In this document: positions 13,679 through 20,185 of the stretch, piece by piece | Position numbering within the stretch: the stretch's first letter is position 1 | Layout: every line of letters begins with the position of its first letter | Virus record (IMG/VR): IMGVR_UViG_3300045135_003624 | Coordinates: 1 to 21,794 of that record | Strand: one strand, 5' to 3' | From: a virus | Length of the DNA stretch: 21,794 bases | Made by a program: the position numbers and the translations under genes | The notes under the pieces: model-generated | What the model was told of the DNA's origin: nothing | Seen by the model: only the letters and a program-made list of their open reading frames with translations | Databases searched by the model: none

Positions 13679-14616
13679 CAGTAAGCCTCCACAGCATTGA
13701 CCAAGGTCACCATCACCATCGAAGACCCGTCCGCTTGCTGCGCGGCTTGCCAGTCAAAGCTCACCTGCACCCCTTGTGGGCCTTGGATTTCCCGGCGCGG
13801 GCGCGGCAGATATACCGTCGGCACTGAGACGGTCAGGCTCTCGCCTGAGGCCAGCTCATAGGCAAACTCAAGCGCGCAAGATGTGCCATTCACGGCTTGG
13901 GTCAACAATGTGGTGTCGGCAAAGCGTACATCAATCTTGCCGGTCATCGCTGCAATAGAAGGGTCAGCCCCGTCGATCTTGCCATCGGCACGGATCGTCT
14001 CCACCCGATCAAGGTTATTGGCATAGGCAATCTCGGCCGACACAATATTGCCAATGGAGACCCCATTGCGTTTGATCAATCCGTTAAAATGTCCAAACCG
14101 CTGCAGGGTCACATTCGCCAAAGCCCCAGCCCCAGAGCTGGTGGCCAAATCCTCCCCCTGCGCCACGATATCGACTGACGCTGTCAGCAGACCAGAGCGC
14201 GCCATCGACCAACTGAGCTTATCCACCACACAGCCCGCATAGATCGCATAGATCGGCACTTCCGGCAGCCCCGTCTCAATCGAGAATGACGGCAGCGTCC
14301 AGTTTCCGCTTTCAAACACATGTGTGTAAGGGTCAGATCCCGTGGTTGTCGGCGCCCCAAACGCCGCCTTCAGCCACATCCCAAAGGCATGAGCATCAAT
14401 CGGCACCACAACAGTGCCATCCGCTGTCACCGCATCCTTCTGCGGGGCCAAAGGATCCCTGCCGTAGCCCAGAAGCTCTGAGGCCTGCAAAGGCTGCTCT
14501 GCCCCAAGCGAGGCTGTCGCAAACGGCATCTTCGTATATCCCGAACTCGGCGAAGTGCCATACGTCGTTTCAAACGCGAGCGCCATCTGCGCGCGCGCCC
14601 CTTGGGCTCGTCCCAT
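13678..14616 (-). CDS. Major tail tube protein (V-like)
   Basis: A 312-aa tail tube protein in the lambda V position. It begins with QMALAFETTYGTSPSSGY, the typical start of this tube family (Phage_tube_2-like). It continues with LGAEQPLQASELLGYGRDPL and a beta-rich body (LPSFSIETGLPEVPIYAIYA, DKLSWSMARSGLLTASVDIV). The C-terminus contains PRPRREIQGPQGVQVSFDWQ, characteristic of the last tube strands. The ATG at 14616 has AAAGGA 7 nt upstream. It is larger than lambda V (246 aa). Many copies form hexameric rings around the tape measure. A plus-strand cargo gene starts 90 bp upstream, so V's transcript must cross the antisense cargo region or have its own promoter. Confidence 0.88.
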   Translation of the reverse strand: MGRAQGARAQMALAFETTYGTSPSSGYTKMPFATASLGAEQPLQASELLGYGRDPLAPQKDAVTADGTVVVPIDAHAFGMWLKAAFGAPTTTGSDPYTHVFESGNWTLPSFSIETGLPEVPIYAIYAGCVVDKLSWSMARSGLLTASVDIVAQGEDLATSSGAGALANVTLQRFGHFNGLIKRNGVSIGNIVSAEIAYANNLDRVETIRADGKIDGADPSIAAMTGKIDVRFADTTLLTQAVNGTSCALEFAYELASGESLTVSVPTVYLPRPRREIQGPQGVQVSFDWQAAQQADGSSMVMVTLVNAVEAY

Positions 14617-14705
14617 GTCACATCCTTTCTGTTACGGCGTGAGTTGTCGCTATTATCTTGACTTTTTTGAATAAACTGCCTGATCTATCTGCGGAGGAAC
14701 GACAC
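14617..14705 (+). promoter_or_regulatory. AT-richer divergent intergenic region with promoter-like elements
   Basis: This gap between V and the plus-strand bactofilin is visibly AT-richer than its surroundings. It has TATTAT (14651..14656) and TTGACT (14659..14664), each resembling a sigma-70 element, but I find no fully convincing -35/-10 pair at the correct spacing. A promoter for the cargo genes is likely here. The ribosome site GGAGG (14693..14697) serves the bactofilin. Confidence 0.45.
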
Positions 14706-15161
14706 ATGTCTCTGTTTGCAAAACACGACAAGCCATCTGAAGCTGAACACAATCCCAAAGCGGCTACGGCAAAGGATCAGGCCTACGCGACATCTCGTCC
14801 ACCCTTGCCAGGGGAGATGCCCGATCCACATCGGGATCGTCGCCATAAGTCCGTTGTCCAATCGGATTTGGTGATTGAGGGGAATCTCAAGACAACCGGT
14901 ATTCTTGAGTTTGCGGGCACGATCAGCGGAGATGTGAGTGCAGATACGCTCATCCTAAGCCAAGGTGGCCAAATCACAGGCGATGCCAAAGCCAAGCACC
15001 TCTCCACAGATGGCGTCATCACCGGCAGTGTGAGTGCCGAGGATGTCACGCTCAAAAGTCAGAGCGTGACCAATGCAGATATTCACTGCCAGAGAGTGTC
15101 AGTGGAATCAGGCGCTGAGATTAAAGGCGCTCTTGATTGCAGCCCCCGGCGTCAAAGCTGA
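14706..15161 (+). CDS. Bactofilin (polymer-forming cytoskeletal protein)
   Basis: A 151-aa protein. A disordered polar N-terminus (residues 1-48) precedes a bactofilin domain at about 50-145: SDLVIEGNLKTTGILEFAGT, then ISGDVSADTLILSQGGQITG, DAKAKHLSTDGVITGSVSAE and SVTNADIHCQRVSVESGAEI. These are the short hydrophobic/Gly repeats of a right-handed beta-helix. Bactofilins polymerise without nucleotides and bind the inner membrane; in Alphaproteobacteria they organise cell shape and stalk formation. The ATG at 14706 has GGAGG 8 nt upstream; an upstream Met at 14658 lacks one. It faces against the tail operon and is followed by a nuclease-like gene. A bactofilin inside a phage tail module is unexpected; its role is unknown. 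Confidence 0.9.
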   Translation: MSLFAKHDKPSEAEHNPKAATAKDQAYATSRPPLPGEMPDPHRDRRHKSVVQSDLVIEGNLKTTGILEFAGTISGDVSADTLILSQGGQITGDAKAKHLSTDGVITGSVSAEDVTLKSQSVTNADIHCQRVSVESGAEIKGALDCSPRRQS

Positions 15162-15226
15162 GCCCAAAGGAATCCTCGCGTTTTCTGCTTGTGTTGATAG
15201 TCTCCCAATAACTCGCTGTCTGGGGG

Positions 15227-15685
15227 ATGAGCAGCAGGGATATCGACGTTTTGGGACTGGACTTTAAAAAGCCGCATCGCAAGAAGGGCCTTTGGAGCCT
15301 TATTGTCCTTCTGTGTCTGGTGGTGGCAGCCCTCATCCTCACCCTTGTCATGGCCACCGCAGGGCCTGCCCGTTTGAGCGGGTCCGTTCAAAGAACCGTC
15401 GACGGGGATACGTTTCGTCTTCAGGATCTTGATCCGTCTATCCGAATTTGGGGGCTTGATGCGCCTGAGAGGGGGCAACCCGGTGGTGCTGAAGCCACAA
15501 ACATGCTGCAAAACCTTATTCAGGGGCAAACCCTGACCTGTCGTATCCGTGATATCGATCGCTACGGTCGCATCGTTGGGCAGTGCTTTCTCTCAGGTGG
15601 GCAAGACATTGCGGCAGAGATGATCCGTGCAGGCGTGGCCAGAGAGTATTGTCGCTATTCTGGTGGATATTACGGCACCTGCTGA
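15227..15685 (+). CDS. Membrane-anchored staphylococcal-nuclease-like protein
   Basis: A 152-aa protein with a cytoplasmic basic N-terminus, one membrane helix at about residues 23-45 (WSLIVLLCLVVAALILTLVM), and an SNase domain (51-152). Catalytic residues are present: D61 (TVDGDT), R73, D78 and E81 (IRIWGLDAPER), and R115 (DRYGRIVG), matching D21, R35, D40, E43 and R87 of staphylococcal nuclease. It should cut DNA or RNA with calcium outside the inner membrane or at the surface. The ATG at 15227 is the only one after an in-frame stop but has just a G-run close upstream. It lies 65 bp after the bactofilin, is probably co-transcribed with it, and ends 7 bp from the converging U-like gene. Confidence 0.88.
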   Translation: MSSRDIDVLGLDFKKPHRKKGLWSLIVLLCLVVAALILTLVMATAGPARLSGSVQRTVDGDTFRLQDLDPSIRIWGLDAPERGQPGGAEATNMLQNLIQGQTLTCRIRDIDRYGRIVGQCFLSGGQDIAAEMIRAGVAREYCRYSGGYYGTC

Positions 15686-15692
15686 CTGTCTT

Positions 15693-16112
15693 TCACCCCA
15701 AGGGGTCTGCTGTCGCGTAATGCAAAATAATCGGAATGATCGCCGCCTTTAGGCTTGGGGCGCCCTCAACAGGCAGGTCCACGGGTTCGGGGGCTTGACC
15801 CTCTACCCAATCGCATAGCCCACCCAGAGTGCGATCATCACCATACAAATCACCCAAGCCACGACATATCCGATCAAAACCTTCTTCATGTCCCGCACCC
15901 TGTACGACAACCTCCACCTCTGCAACATGCCGATAGTGATAGCGCAGAGGGGATAAGGTGACCTCAGGCTCTCCCGGGTCCCCATCGCGCAGAATGACCA
16001 GGCCACCCGCTGGGATACGCTCTGGTAGCACCGCTCCGCGTAAAACGGTGGTGTCCAGCGCCTTCAATCGCTCATAGAAACTGCGCAGGATGGTTTCGCG
16101 AATTGAAGGCAT
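15693..16112 (-). CDS. Tail terminator / minor tail protein (U-like)
   Basis: A 139-aa protein in the lambda U position. It has an N-terminal helix MPSIRETILRSFYERLKALD, strands GGLVILRDGDPGEPEVTLSP and YHYRHVAEVEVVVQGAG, then a helix FDRICRGLGDLYGDD and a C-terminal strand (AAIIPIILHYATADPLG). This alpha/beta layout, with a long first helix and the final membrane-like strand, fits tail terminator proteins that cap the tube and join it to the head. The ATG at 16112 has GGGAG 5 nt upstream; a TTG 36 nt earlier overlapping the toxin stop is less likely. A small hairpin (CCCGG/CCGGG at 16119..16132) overlaps its ribosome-binding site. Confidence 0.7.
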   Translation of the reverse strand: MPSIRETILRSFYERLKALDTTVLRGAVLPERIPAGGLVILRDGDPGEPEVTLSPLRYHYRHVAEVEVVVQGAGHEEGFDRICRGLGDLYGDDRTLGGLCDWVEGQAPEPVDLPVEGAPSLKAAIIPIILHYATADPLG

Positions 16113-16144
16113 GTCACTCCCGGGACACCGGGGGTAGCCCGGTT

Positions 16145-16489
16145 TCAATGCTCAGTGTCACCCTTCTGGGGCGACAGGTTAGCTAAATGGCGCGGCAGGT
16201 TGGATCGGCTGTGCAAGAAGTCAATGATGATGACCTGTACGGCCTCTTCGACAAAGACGACAAAATGCTGTCCAGCGCGCGCAAAACGCAAATCTTCGGG
16301 CAGATCCGGATCGATGATCCTGCGGCAATCCTGCGATTGCGCCGTGCCCGCCGCGATATCCCGACAGACGGAGATTAAGTCTTCTTCGTATGCAGCGGCC
16401 TGCCGTGTACCAAAGGTTTCAACCGTCCAGATTGCAATGTCGATGAGCGAGCGTTCCGCCGCTCGTGTGAGGCGCCAGGGTTTGGGCAT
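16145..16489 (-). CDS. parE: ParE/RelE-family toxin
   Basis: A 114-aa toxin: MPKPWRLTRAAERSLIDIAI, then TVETFGTRQAAAYEEDLISV, a short Gly/Ala loop, LRFARAGQHFVVFVEE and VIIIDFLHSRSNLPRHL, the classical ParE order (helical hairpin then a four-stranded sheet with a terminal FLHxR-like motif). Members of the ParE branch poison DNA gyrase; some relatives cut mRNA. The start at 16489 lies 12 nt after the antitoxin stop and has no own ribosome site, so it is probably coupled to the antitoxin. A TTG-started downstream gene overlaps its end, which suggests insertion into the operon without disrupting it. Confidence 0.88.
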   Translation of the reverse strand: MPKPWRLTRAAERSLIDIAIWTVETFGTRQAAAYEEDLISVCRDIAAGTAQSQDCRRIIDPDLPEDLRFARAGQHFVVFVEEAVQVIIIDFLHSRSNLPRHLANLSPQKGDTEH

Positions 16490-16501
16490 TGTCAGTTCGG
16501 A

Positions 16502-16759
16502 TCAAGACTGATTGCGGGCAAGCGCAAAGGTACGGCGCATGGCCTCCTCACCACTGCCATCGGCCAATTCTGCGCGGCGTGCCTGTTCGAGGCCAACCGA
16601 CAGGCGTGAGCGCAAATCACGGAGTTCCGCTTCTTCGCGTTCTAGAAGGCGAAGTCCGGCACGTAAGGCTTCCGAAGCATTCTGATACCGCCCAGAAGCG
16701 ATCAGCCGATCGACCAGGTCGGATTGCGTTTCAGTTAGGACTACGTTTCTCGTGGCCAT
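16502..16759 (-). CDS. parD: ParD-family antitoxin
   Basis: An 85-aa antitoxin with ribbon-helix-helix N-terminus: TRNVVLTETQSDLVDRLIAS, then GRYQNASEALRAGLRLLERE, where the 'Y-x-N-A-SE-x-R-x-GLRLL' signature identifies the ParD/CC2985 family. The rest is a charged helix (LRDLRSRLSVGLEQ) that wraps the toxin. The ATG at 16759 has GGAG 6 nt upstream. A longer TTG start at 16786 would fall inside the promoter. It lies 12 nt before the toxin and just downstream of its promoter/operator, so it should repress its own operon together with ParE. Confidence 0.9.
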   Translation of the reverse strand: MATRNVVLTETQSDLVDRLIASGRYQNASEALRAGLRLLEREEAELRDLRSRLSVGLEQARRAELADGSGEEAMRRTFALARNQS

Positions 16760-16781
16760 GTCGATCTCCATCAGCATCATT

Positions 16782-16813
16782 GGCAATATATGCCAATATT
16801 GCCTGCCTGTCGA
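16782..16813 (-). promoter_or_regulatory. parDE promoter and operator
   Basis: Minus strand: TCGACA (16813..16808), 17 bp, TATATT (16790..16785), a near-consensus sigma-70 promoter about 25 bp before the parD ATG. An inverted repeat GGCAATAT (16782..16789) and ATATTGCC (16796..16803) covers the -10 element, which suits autorepression by a ribbon-helix-helix antitoxin. Confidence 0.75.
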
Positions 16814-16822
16814 CTGGACCCG

Positions 16823-17452
16823 TTAAGCCCGCCCAGAAACCCATTTCGCCACGATCAACTCCGGAACCGCCGCCTGCACGCGCGCAGCATCCCGCGCCAG
16901 ATCAAGCCGTTTCTTTAGCTTCACCTGCGGCACCAAGAGAAAGATCGGCACCGTGGCGCGTCCACGTCCCGTCTTTGAGCGCGATTCCACCCCAAGGCCG
17001 CGACTGTTGAGCCGCCCATCAGCCACAAGCAAGCTCGGACCGCGGCGGCGATAGACAAAGCGCAAGCGTAATCCGCGGCGGCGTTCCCACTCGCCCGGTG
17101 TTAAGGCTTTGCCACGCGTCCCTTTGCCAGCTGCAGGCAGAGGGATGGCAAGCCAGAACCCGTCTTTGGACCGGATCAGAGGTCCTGTATCATGGGCGCC
17201 AATGATCTCAGGGGCTTTCGACCAGACAAAAGCTGCAGCACTCAGGCTGTCCCCCGCTTGGGGGTAGGCGCGACTGCGAATGGAATTGCTGAGACGACGC
17301 CCGAGACCCGCACCTGTGACCTGAGCCCGCCAATCCCCCTTCAACTCTTGCCCAGCCTCGCGCATCGCAGCACTCACGGCCTGTTCACCGGCTTTGATTT
17401 CAGCTGCCATCGCCGCAACCAAGTCAGGGCTGATATCCACGGAGAGTTTCAT
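16823..17452 (-). CDS. Head-tail joining / minor tail protein (Z-like)
   Basis: A 209-aa protein in the lambda Z position. It starts MKLSVDISPDLVAAMAAEIK with an N-terminal helix, then AMREAGQELKGDWRAQV, followed by GAGLGRRLSNSIRSRAYPQA and a basic C-terminal half. The helix followed by an 'R-x-x-x-x-x-x-G-x-G-x-x-L' segment is typical of the gp10/Z-type tail completion proteins. Its length is close to lambda Z (192 aa). The start overlaps the FII-like stop by 4 nt (ATGA). The next operon gene in other lambda-like phages would be U; here parDE intervenes. Confidence 0.65.
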   Translation of the reverse strand: MKLSVDISPDLVAAMAAEIKAGEQAVSAAMREAGQELKGDWRAQVTGAGLGRRLSNSIRSRAYPQAGDSLSAAAFVWSKAPEIIGAHDTGPLIRSKDGFWLAIPLPAAGKGTRGKALTPGEWERRRGLRLRFVYRRRGPSLLVADGRLNSRGLGVESRSKTGRGRATVPIFLLVPQVKLKKRLDLARDAARVQAAVPELIVAKWVSGRA

Positions 17453-17760
17453 GCGGGGGTGAGCTCCAAGGTCCAGACCAACCGTTCTCGATCCCGTTGT
17501 GGCTCACCTTGAATGAGGAAGGTCTCCTCGCCGATCAAGATCTGCTCTTGCGGTCGCGGGGCTGGGATATCCGCCACCCGAACATCGATCCGGGTGGTGT
17601 CAGACAATAGCCGGGCCGCACCAAACGAGGTGATCTCATCTGGGCGGCGCAAGATCCCACTGGCGCGGGTGAACTGCCCCTCACTGTCTCGGTGCCAGAT
17701 TTCCACCGAGAGATTGGCATCAAGGAACAGCATCCCAAGGGCATCGGCGAAGGCGTTCAT
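17449..17760 (-). CDS. Head-tail joining protein (FII-like)
   Basis: A 103-aa protein, close to lambda FII in size (117 aa) and position. The start overlaps the capsid stop by one base (TGATG). It has NAFADALGMLFLDANLSVEI, a strand-rich middle (IDVRVADIPAPRPQEQILIG) and a final WTLELTP strand. The small beta-barrel pattern with a 'I-L-I-G-E-E-T-F-L-I-Q-G-E-P' hairpin fits head-tail attachment proteins that bind under the portal ring and form the tail docking surface. Confidence 0.7.
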   Translation of the reverse strand: MNAFADALGMLFLDANLSVEIWHRDSEGQFTRASGILRRPDEITSFGAARLLSDTTRIDVRVADIPAPRPQEQILIGEETFLIQGEPQRDRERLVWTLELTPA

Positions 17761-18773
17761 CAGGTCCGCTTGGCCGAACGCAGCACCTGCGGCCGAGTGC
17801 AGATCGGCAGCGGATTGCTCTCAATCTCAAGCCGCACCCATTCATCACGGTCGCGATCGGGGATCATACGCGCATAGAGCGGCAGGCCCAGCGTATTGAC
17901 CGTTTCAAACGTATCGGCAGGCGCATGGTAGATCTCGAAGAGACCCTCAACGCCCTCGGGATAAAAATAGGCTTTGTCCGTCGGCACGCCAAAGCCGAGG
18001 CCACCGCGATAGCGGCGGAAGGTGATGCCGCCAAAGCTGACTTCCTCGCCCACCCTGCCCCGCAGGTCGGCAGCCGCTGCCGTATTGAGATAGGTCTCAC
18101 GCACCTCCTTGTGGGCGACCAGATCGGCGAAGAATGCCGAGCCACATTCGGCGCGCAGCTGCACCTGTCCGGCCGCGAGCCCGCCGAGGCTGTCCTCGAC
18201 GCTTTCGATCAGCGCCTGGCAGCGTTTGCGCAGGGCGCCGGATGCGGGCGACTGATTGTCGAGGTCAAAGTCCACCTCGGCTGCCGGCGTGATGCCAAAC
18301 TCACTGTAGTAATTGATCACCGTCGCGCCGTCCTTAGGGTCCTTCACCACGCCCTGAATGCCGTTGAAGAGGTGGAACTCGAAGGTGGCCTCAGCGTCGT
18401 TACGAAGCCGTGCCATCTTACGCGCCACCTCAGCCTGCACCTGCTGCGTGGCCGTCTCGGACCCAAAATCGCGGATGCCCTGGATTTCCGAGGCCCAAAG
18501 CACGTCCTGCTTCTTGAACTGGCGGCAGACAAAGGCGCGCATGTCGCGGCGTTCGGGGATCTGCTGCTCATAGGCCGAACCGCGTTCCGAGAACGGGATC
18601 AGCGACAGCGTGCCGTCCCGGCTTTCGATCATCACGGTGCGGCTCCTCACGCCGCGCGATCCAAAGAGGTTTGACCCCGACAGGATCGCCGGCTTGAAGG
18701 GGATGTTTTCCAGAGCCCGGGTGAGCTCGATGATGCTGAAGGCGTCGCCTTCAAAGATGTCCATGGTGGCCAT
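17760..18773 (-). CDS. Major capsid protein (E-like)
   Basis: A 337-aa protein, almost the size of lambda E (341 aa). It begins MATMDIFEGDAFSIIELTRA, NIPFKPAILSGSNLFGSRGV, then RTVMIESRDGTLSLIPFSER, hallmarks of the phage capsid E family (HK97 fold). A lysine/acidic helix region (ATQQVQAEVARKMARLRND) and a C-terminal segment GVPTDKAYFYPEGVEGLFEI are also characteristic. The ATG at 18773 has AGAAGGAGG 7 nt upstream, the strongest ribosome site in the window, fitting the highest protein demand. A longer reading frame exists but its extra 26 residues do not look like capsid. It forms the icosahedral shell together with the decoration protein. Confidence 0.95.
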   Translation of the reverse strand: MATMDIFEGDAFSIIELTRALENIPFKPAILSGSNLFGSRGVRSRTVMIESRDGTLSLIPFSERGSAYEQQIPERRDMRAFVCRQFKKQDVLWASEIQGIRDFGSETATQQVQAEVARKMARLRNDAEATFEFHLFNGIQGVVKDPKDGATVINYYSEFGITPAAEVDFDLDNQSPASGALRKRCQALIESVEDSLGGLAAGQVQLRAECGSAFFADLVAHKEVRETYLNTAAAADLRGRVGEEVSFGGITFRRYRGGLGFGVPTDKAYFYPEGVEGLFEIYHAPADTFETVNTLGLPLYARMIPDRDRDEWVRLEIESNPLPICTRPQVLRSAKRT

Positions 18774-18822
18774 GAGCCAGCCTCCTTCTATTTTCGGGAT
18801 TTTTGTGAAGCCGTGCTCAGGC

Positions 18823-19194
18823 TCAGCGCAGGATGATGCCGAGCGCAGCAAGGGCCGTGGTGGCAGTGGTGATCTGGGCCTCAGTCGCGCCCTCTGGCCA
18901 GATGATCTCGTGGCGATTGACGATGGCGGGGCCGCGCAGGATCACGACGCCAGGCGCATCGGCATCGGTCGCATCCACGCCGGCCCAGAGAATGCTAGCA
19001 GCATTTTGGCTGCCGTTCGTCGCGGCAGGTGCGAGCCCGGTGTATTTGCCGCCCGTGGTGATTTTGCCAAGCACTGTGCCGGGCGCGAGCTTTCCCGCCC
19101 CAGAGGCAATGGTGACGGTTTCTCGGGTGTAATCGCGCAGAACTTCCCAGACGAGGAAGCCGCCCGCGTGTTTGGGCTCCGATAGTGTGGTCAT
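18823..19194 (-). CDS. Head decoration protein (D-like)
   Basis: A 123-aa protein. It contains EPKHAGGFLVWEVLRDYTRE, then GKLAPGTVLGKITTGGKY, AASILWAGVDATDADAPGVV and VILRGPAIVNRHEIIWPEG, the pattern of the lambda gpD family, whose trimers lock onto the capsid surface at threefold axes. Length is close to lambda D (110 aa). The start lies 6 nt after the protease stop; AAAGG 10 nt upstream is a modest ribosome site. It lies between protease and capsid genes as in lambda. Confidence 0.92.
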   Translation of the reverse strand: MTTLSEPKHAGGFLVWEVLRDYTRETVTIASGAGKLAPGTVLGKITTGGKYTGLAPAATNGSQNAASILWAGVDATDADAPGVVILRGPAIVNRHEIIWPEGATEAQITTATTALAALGIILR

Positions 19195-19200
19195 GATGCG

Positions 19201-20181
19201 TTAGCCTTTCGTCTTGAAGGTACGGGCGATCACATCGCCCCAAGGGTTCGTTGTGGTGGCCCGGCCAGGTTGGGCATGGGCGGCGGTGATGTCGGGGATG
19301 GCGTCGGCCTTGGCAGAGAGCAGCCGGTTGCGGACCTCGTCGAGGCCGACGTCCTCTTCGAGGAGGCGGCCTGCCATCTGCGGCTGACCAGCTAGGCGGC
19401 AGAGATCGATCACGGCGCGTGCGTGGGCAATTGCCTCGGCGCGAACGGTCGCAGTGTCGACCATTGTGGGCTCACTTGCGGCCACGGTTGGCGCTTGCGC
19501 AGCCGATTGTTCGGGGTCAGGCTGGGTGTTGGCGTCCGCAACACCCTCGGCCTGCGGCTCCGGGGCTGCAGGCTCATCGGGTTCACCTACCGCCTCCACC
19601 ACTTCCGGCGGCGCATTCCGGAACCGAGCCACATCAAAGGAGGCGGCGAGTTTCACCGGCTCGGCAATGCGGTCGATAAACCCAAAGTCCAGCGCGTCTT
19701 TGGCATCAAGCCAGGTCTCAGCCGCCATAAGCGTGGCAACTTCATCGTCGGCTTTGCCAGATTTTCCCGCATAGCCCTGGATCAAGCTGCCCTTCACCTT
19801 GTCGAGTGCCTCAGCCGTGGCGCGCATATCTTCAGCCGTGCCCATCACCAGCCCCGAAGGGTCGTGGATCATCAGGAAGGCGTTCTCAGGCATGACAATG
19901 GTATCACCTGCCATGGCGATATAGCTCGCAGCCGAGGCGGCAATACCATCGATCCAGACGGTGATCTCGCCCACATGGCGCTTCAACGCATTGTAAATGG
20001 CAACGGCGTCAAAGACCGAGCCGCCGGGGCTGTTGAGGCGCAGATCAATCGCGCCGTCATCAGGCAGCGCGCCGAGCTCCGCCAAGAACCCTTTCGCTGT
20101 GACGCCATAAGCGCCGATTTCGTCATAGATCAGCACTTCCGTGCCCGAAGCGCGGGCACGGATCGTGTACCAAGTGTTCAT
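19201..20181 (-). CDS. ClpP-type prohead (head maturation) protease, C-like
   Basis: A 326-aa protein with a ClpP/S49-type domain at about residues 1-180: LRLNSPGGSVFDAVAIYNAL, then WIDGIAASAASYIAMAGD with nucleophile Ser83, FLMIHDPSG with His106, and ETWLDAKDALDFGFIDRI. E155 is at or near the position of the third catalytic residue, an alignment I infer by eye. Residues about 190-326 are Ala, Pro and Glu rich and then helical, resembling a fused scaffold region; Met240 could be an internal start for a Nu3-like scaffold of 87 aa. The ATG at 20181 has AGGAG 7 nt upstream. A much longer open frame exists but only this part is meaningful. It processes capsid-precursor proteins. Confidence 0.92.
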   Translation of the reverse strand: MNTWYTIRARASGTEVLIYDEIGAYGVTAKGFLAELGALPDDGAIDLRLNSPGGSVFDAVAIYNALKRHVGEITVWIDGIAASAASYIAMAGDTIVMPENAFLMIHDPSGLVMGTAEDMRATAEALDKVKGSLIQGYAGKSGKADDEVATLMAAETWLDAKDALDFGFIDRIAEPVKLAASFDVARFRNAPPEVVEAVGEPDEPAAPEPQAEGVADANTQPDPEQSAAQAPTVAASEPTMVDTATVRAEAIAHARAVIDLCRLAGQPQMAGRLLEEDVGLDEVRNRLLSAKADAIPDITAAHAQPGRATTTNPWGDVIARTFKTKG

Positions 20182-20185
20182 GGTT

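Noticed and set aside
15694-15706. CACCCCAAGGGGT as a terminator between the converging nuclease and U-like genes
   Set aside because: The loop would be only two bases and there is no U-tract on either strand.
18774-18851. Longer start for the major capsid protein
   Set aside because: The 26 extra residues do not resemble capsid E N-termini, and a very strong ribosome site precedes the Met at 18773.
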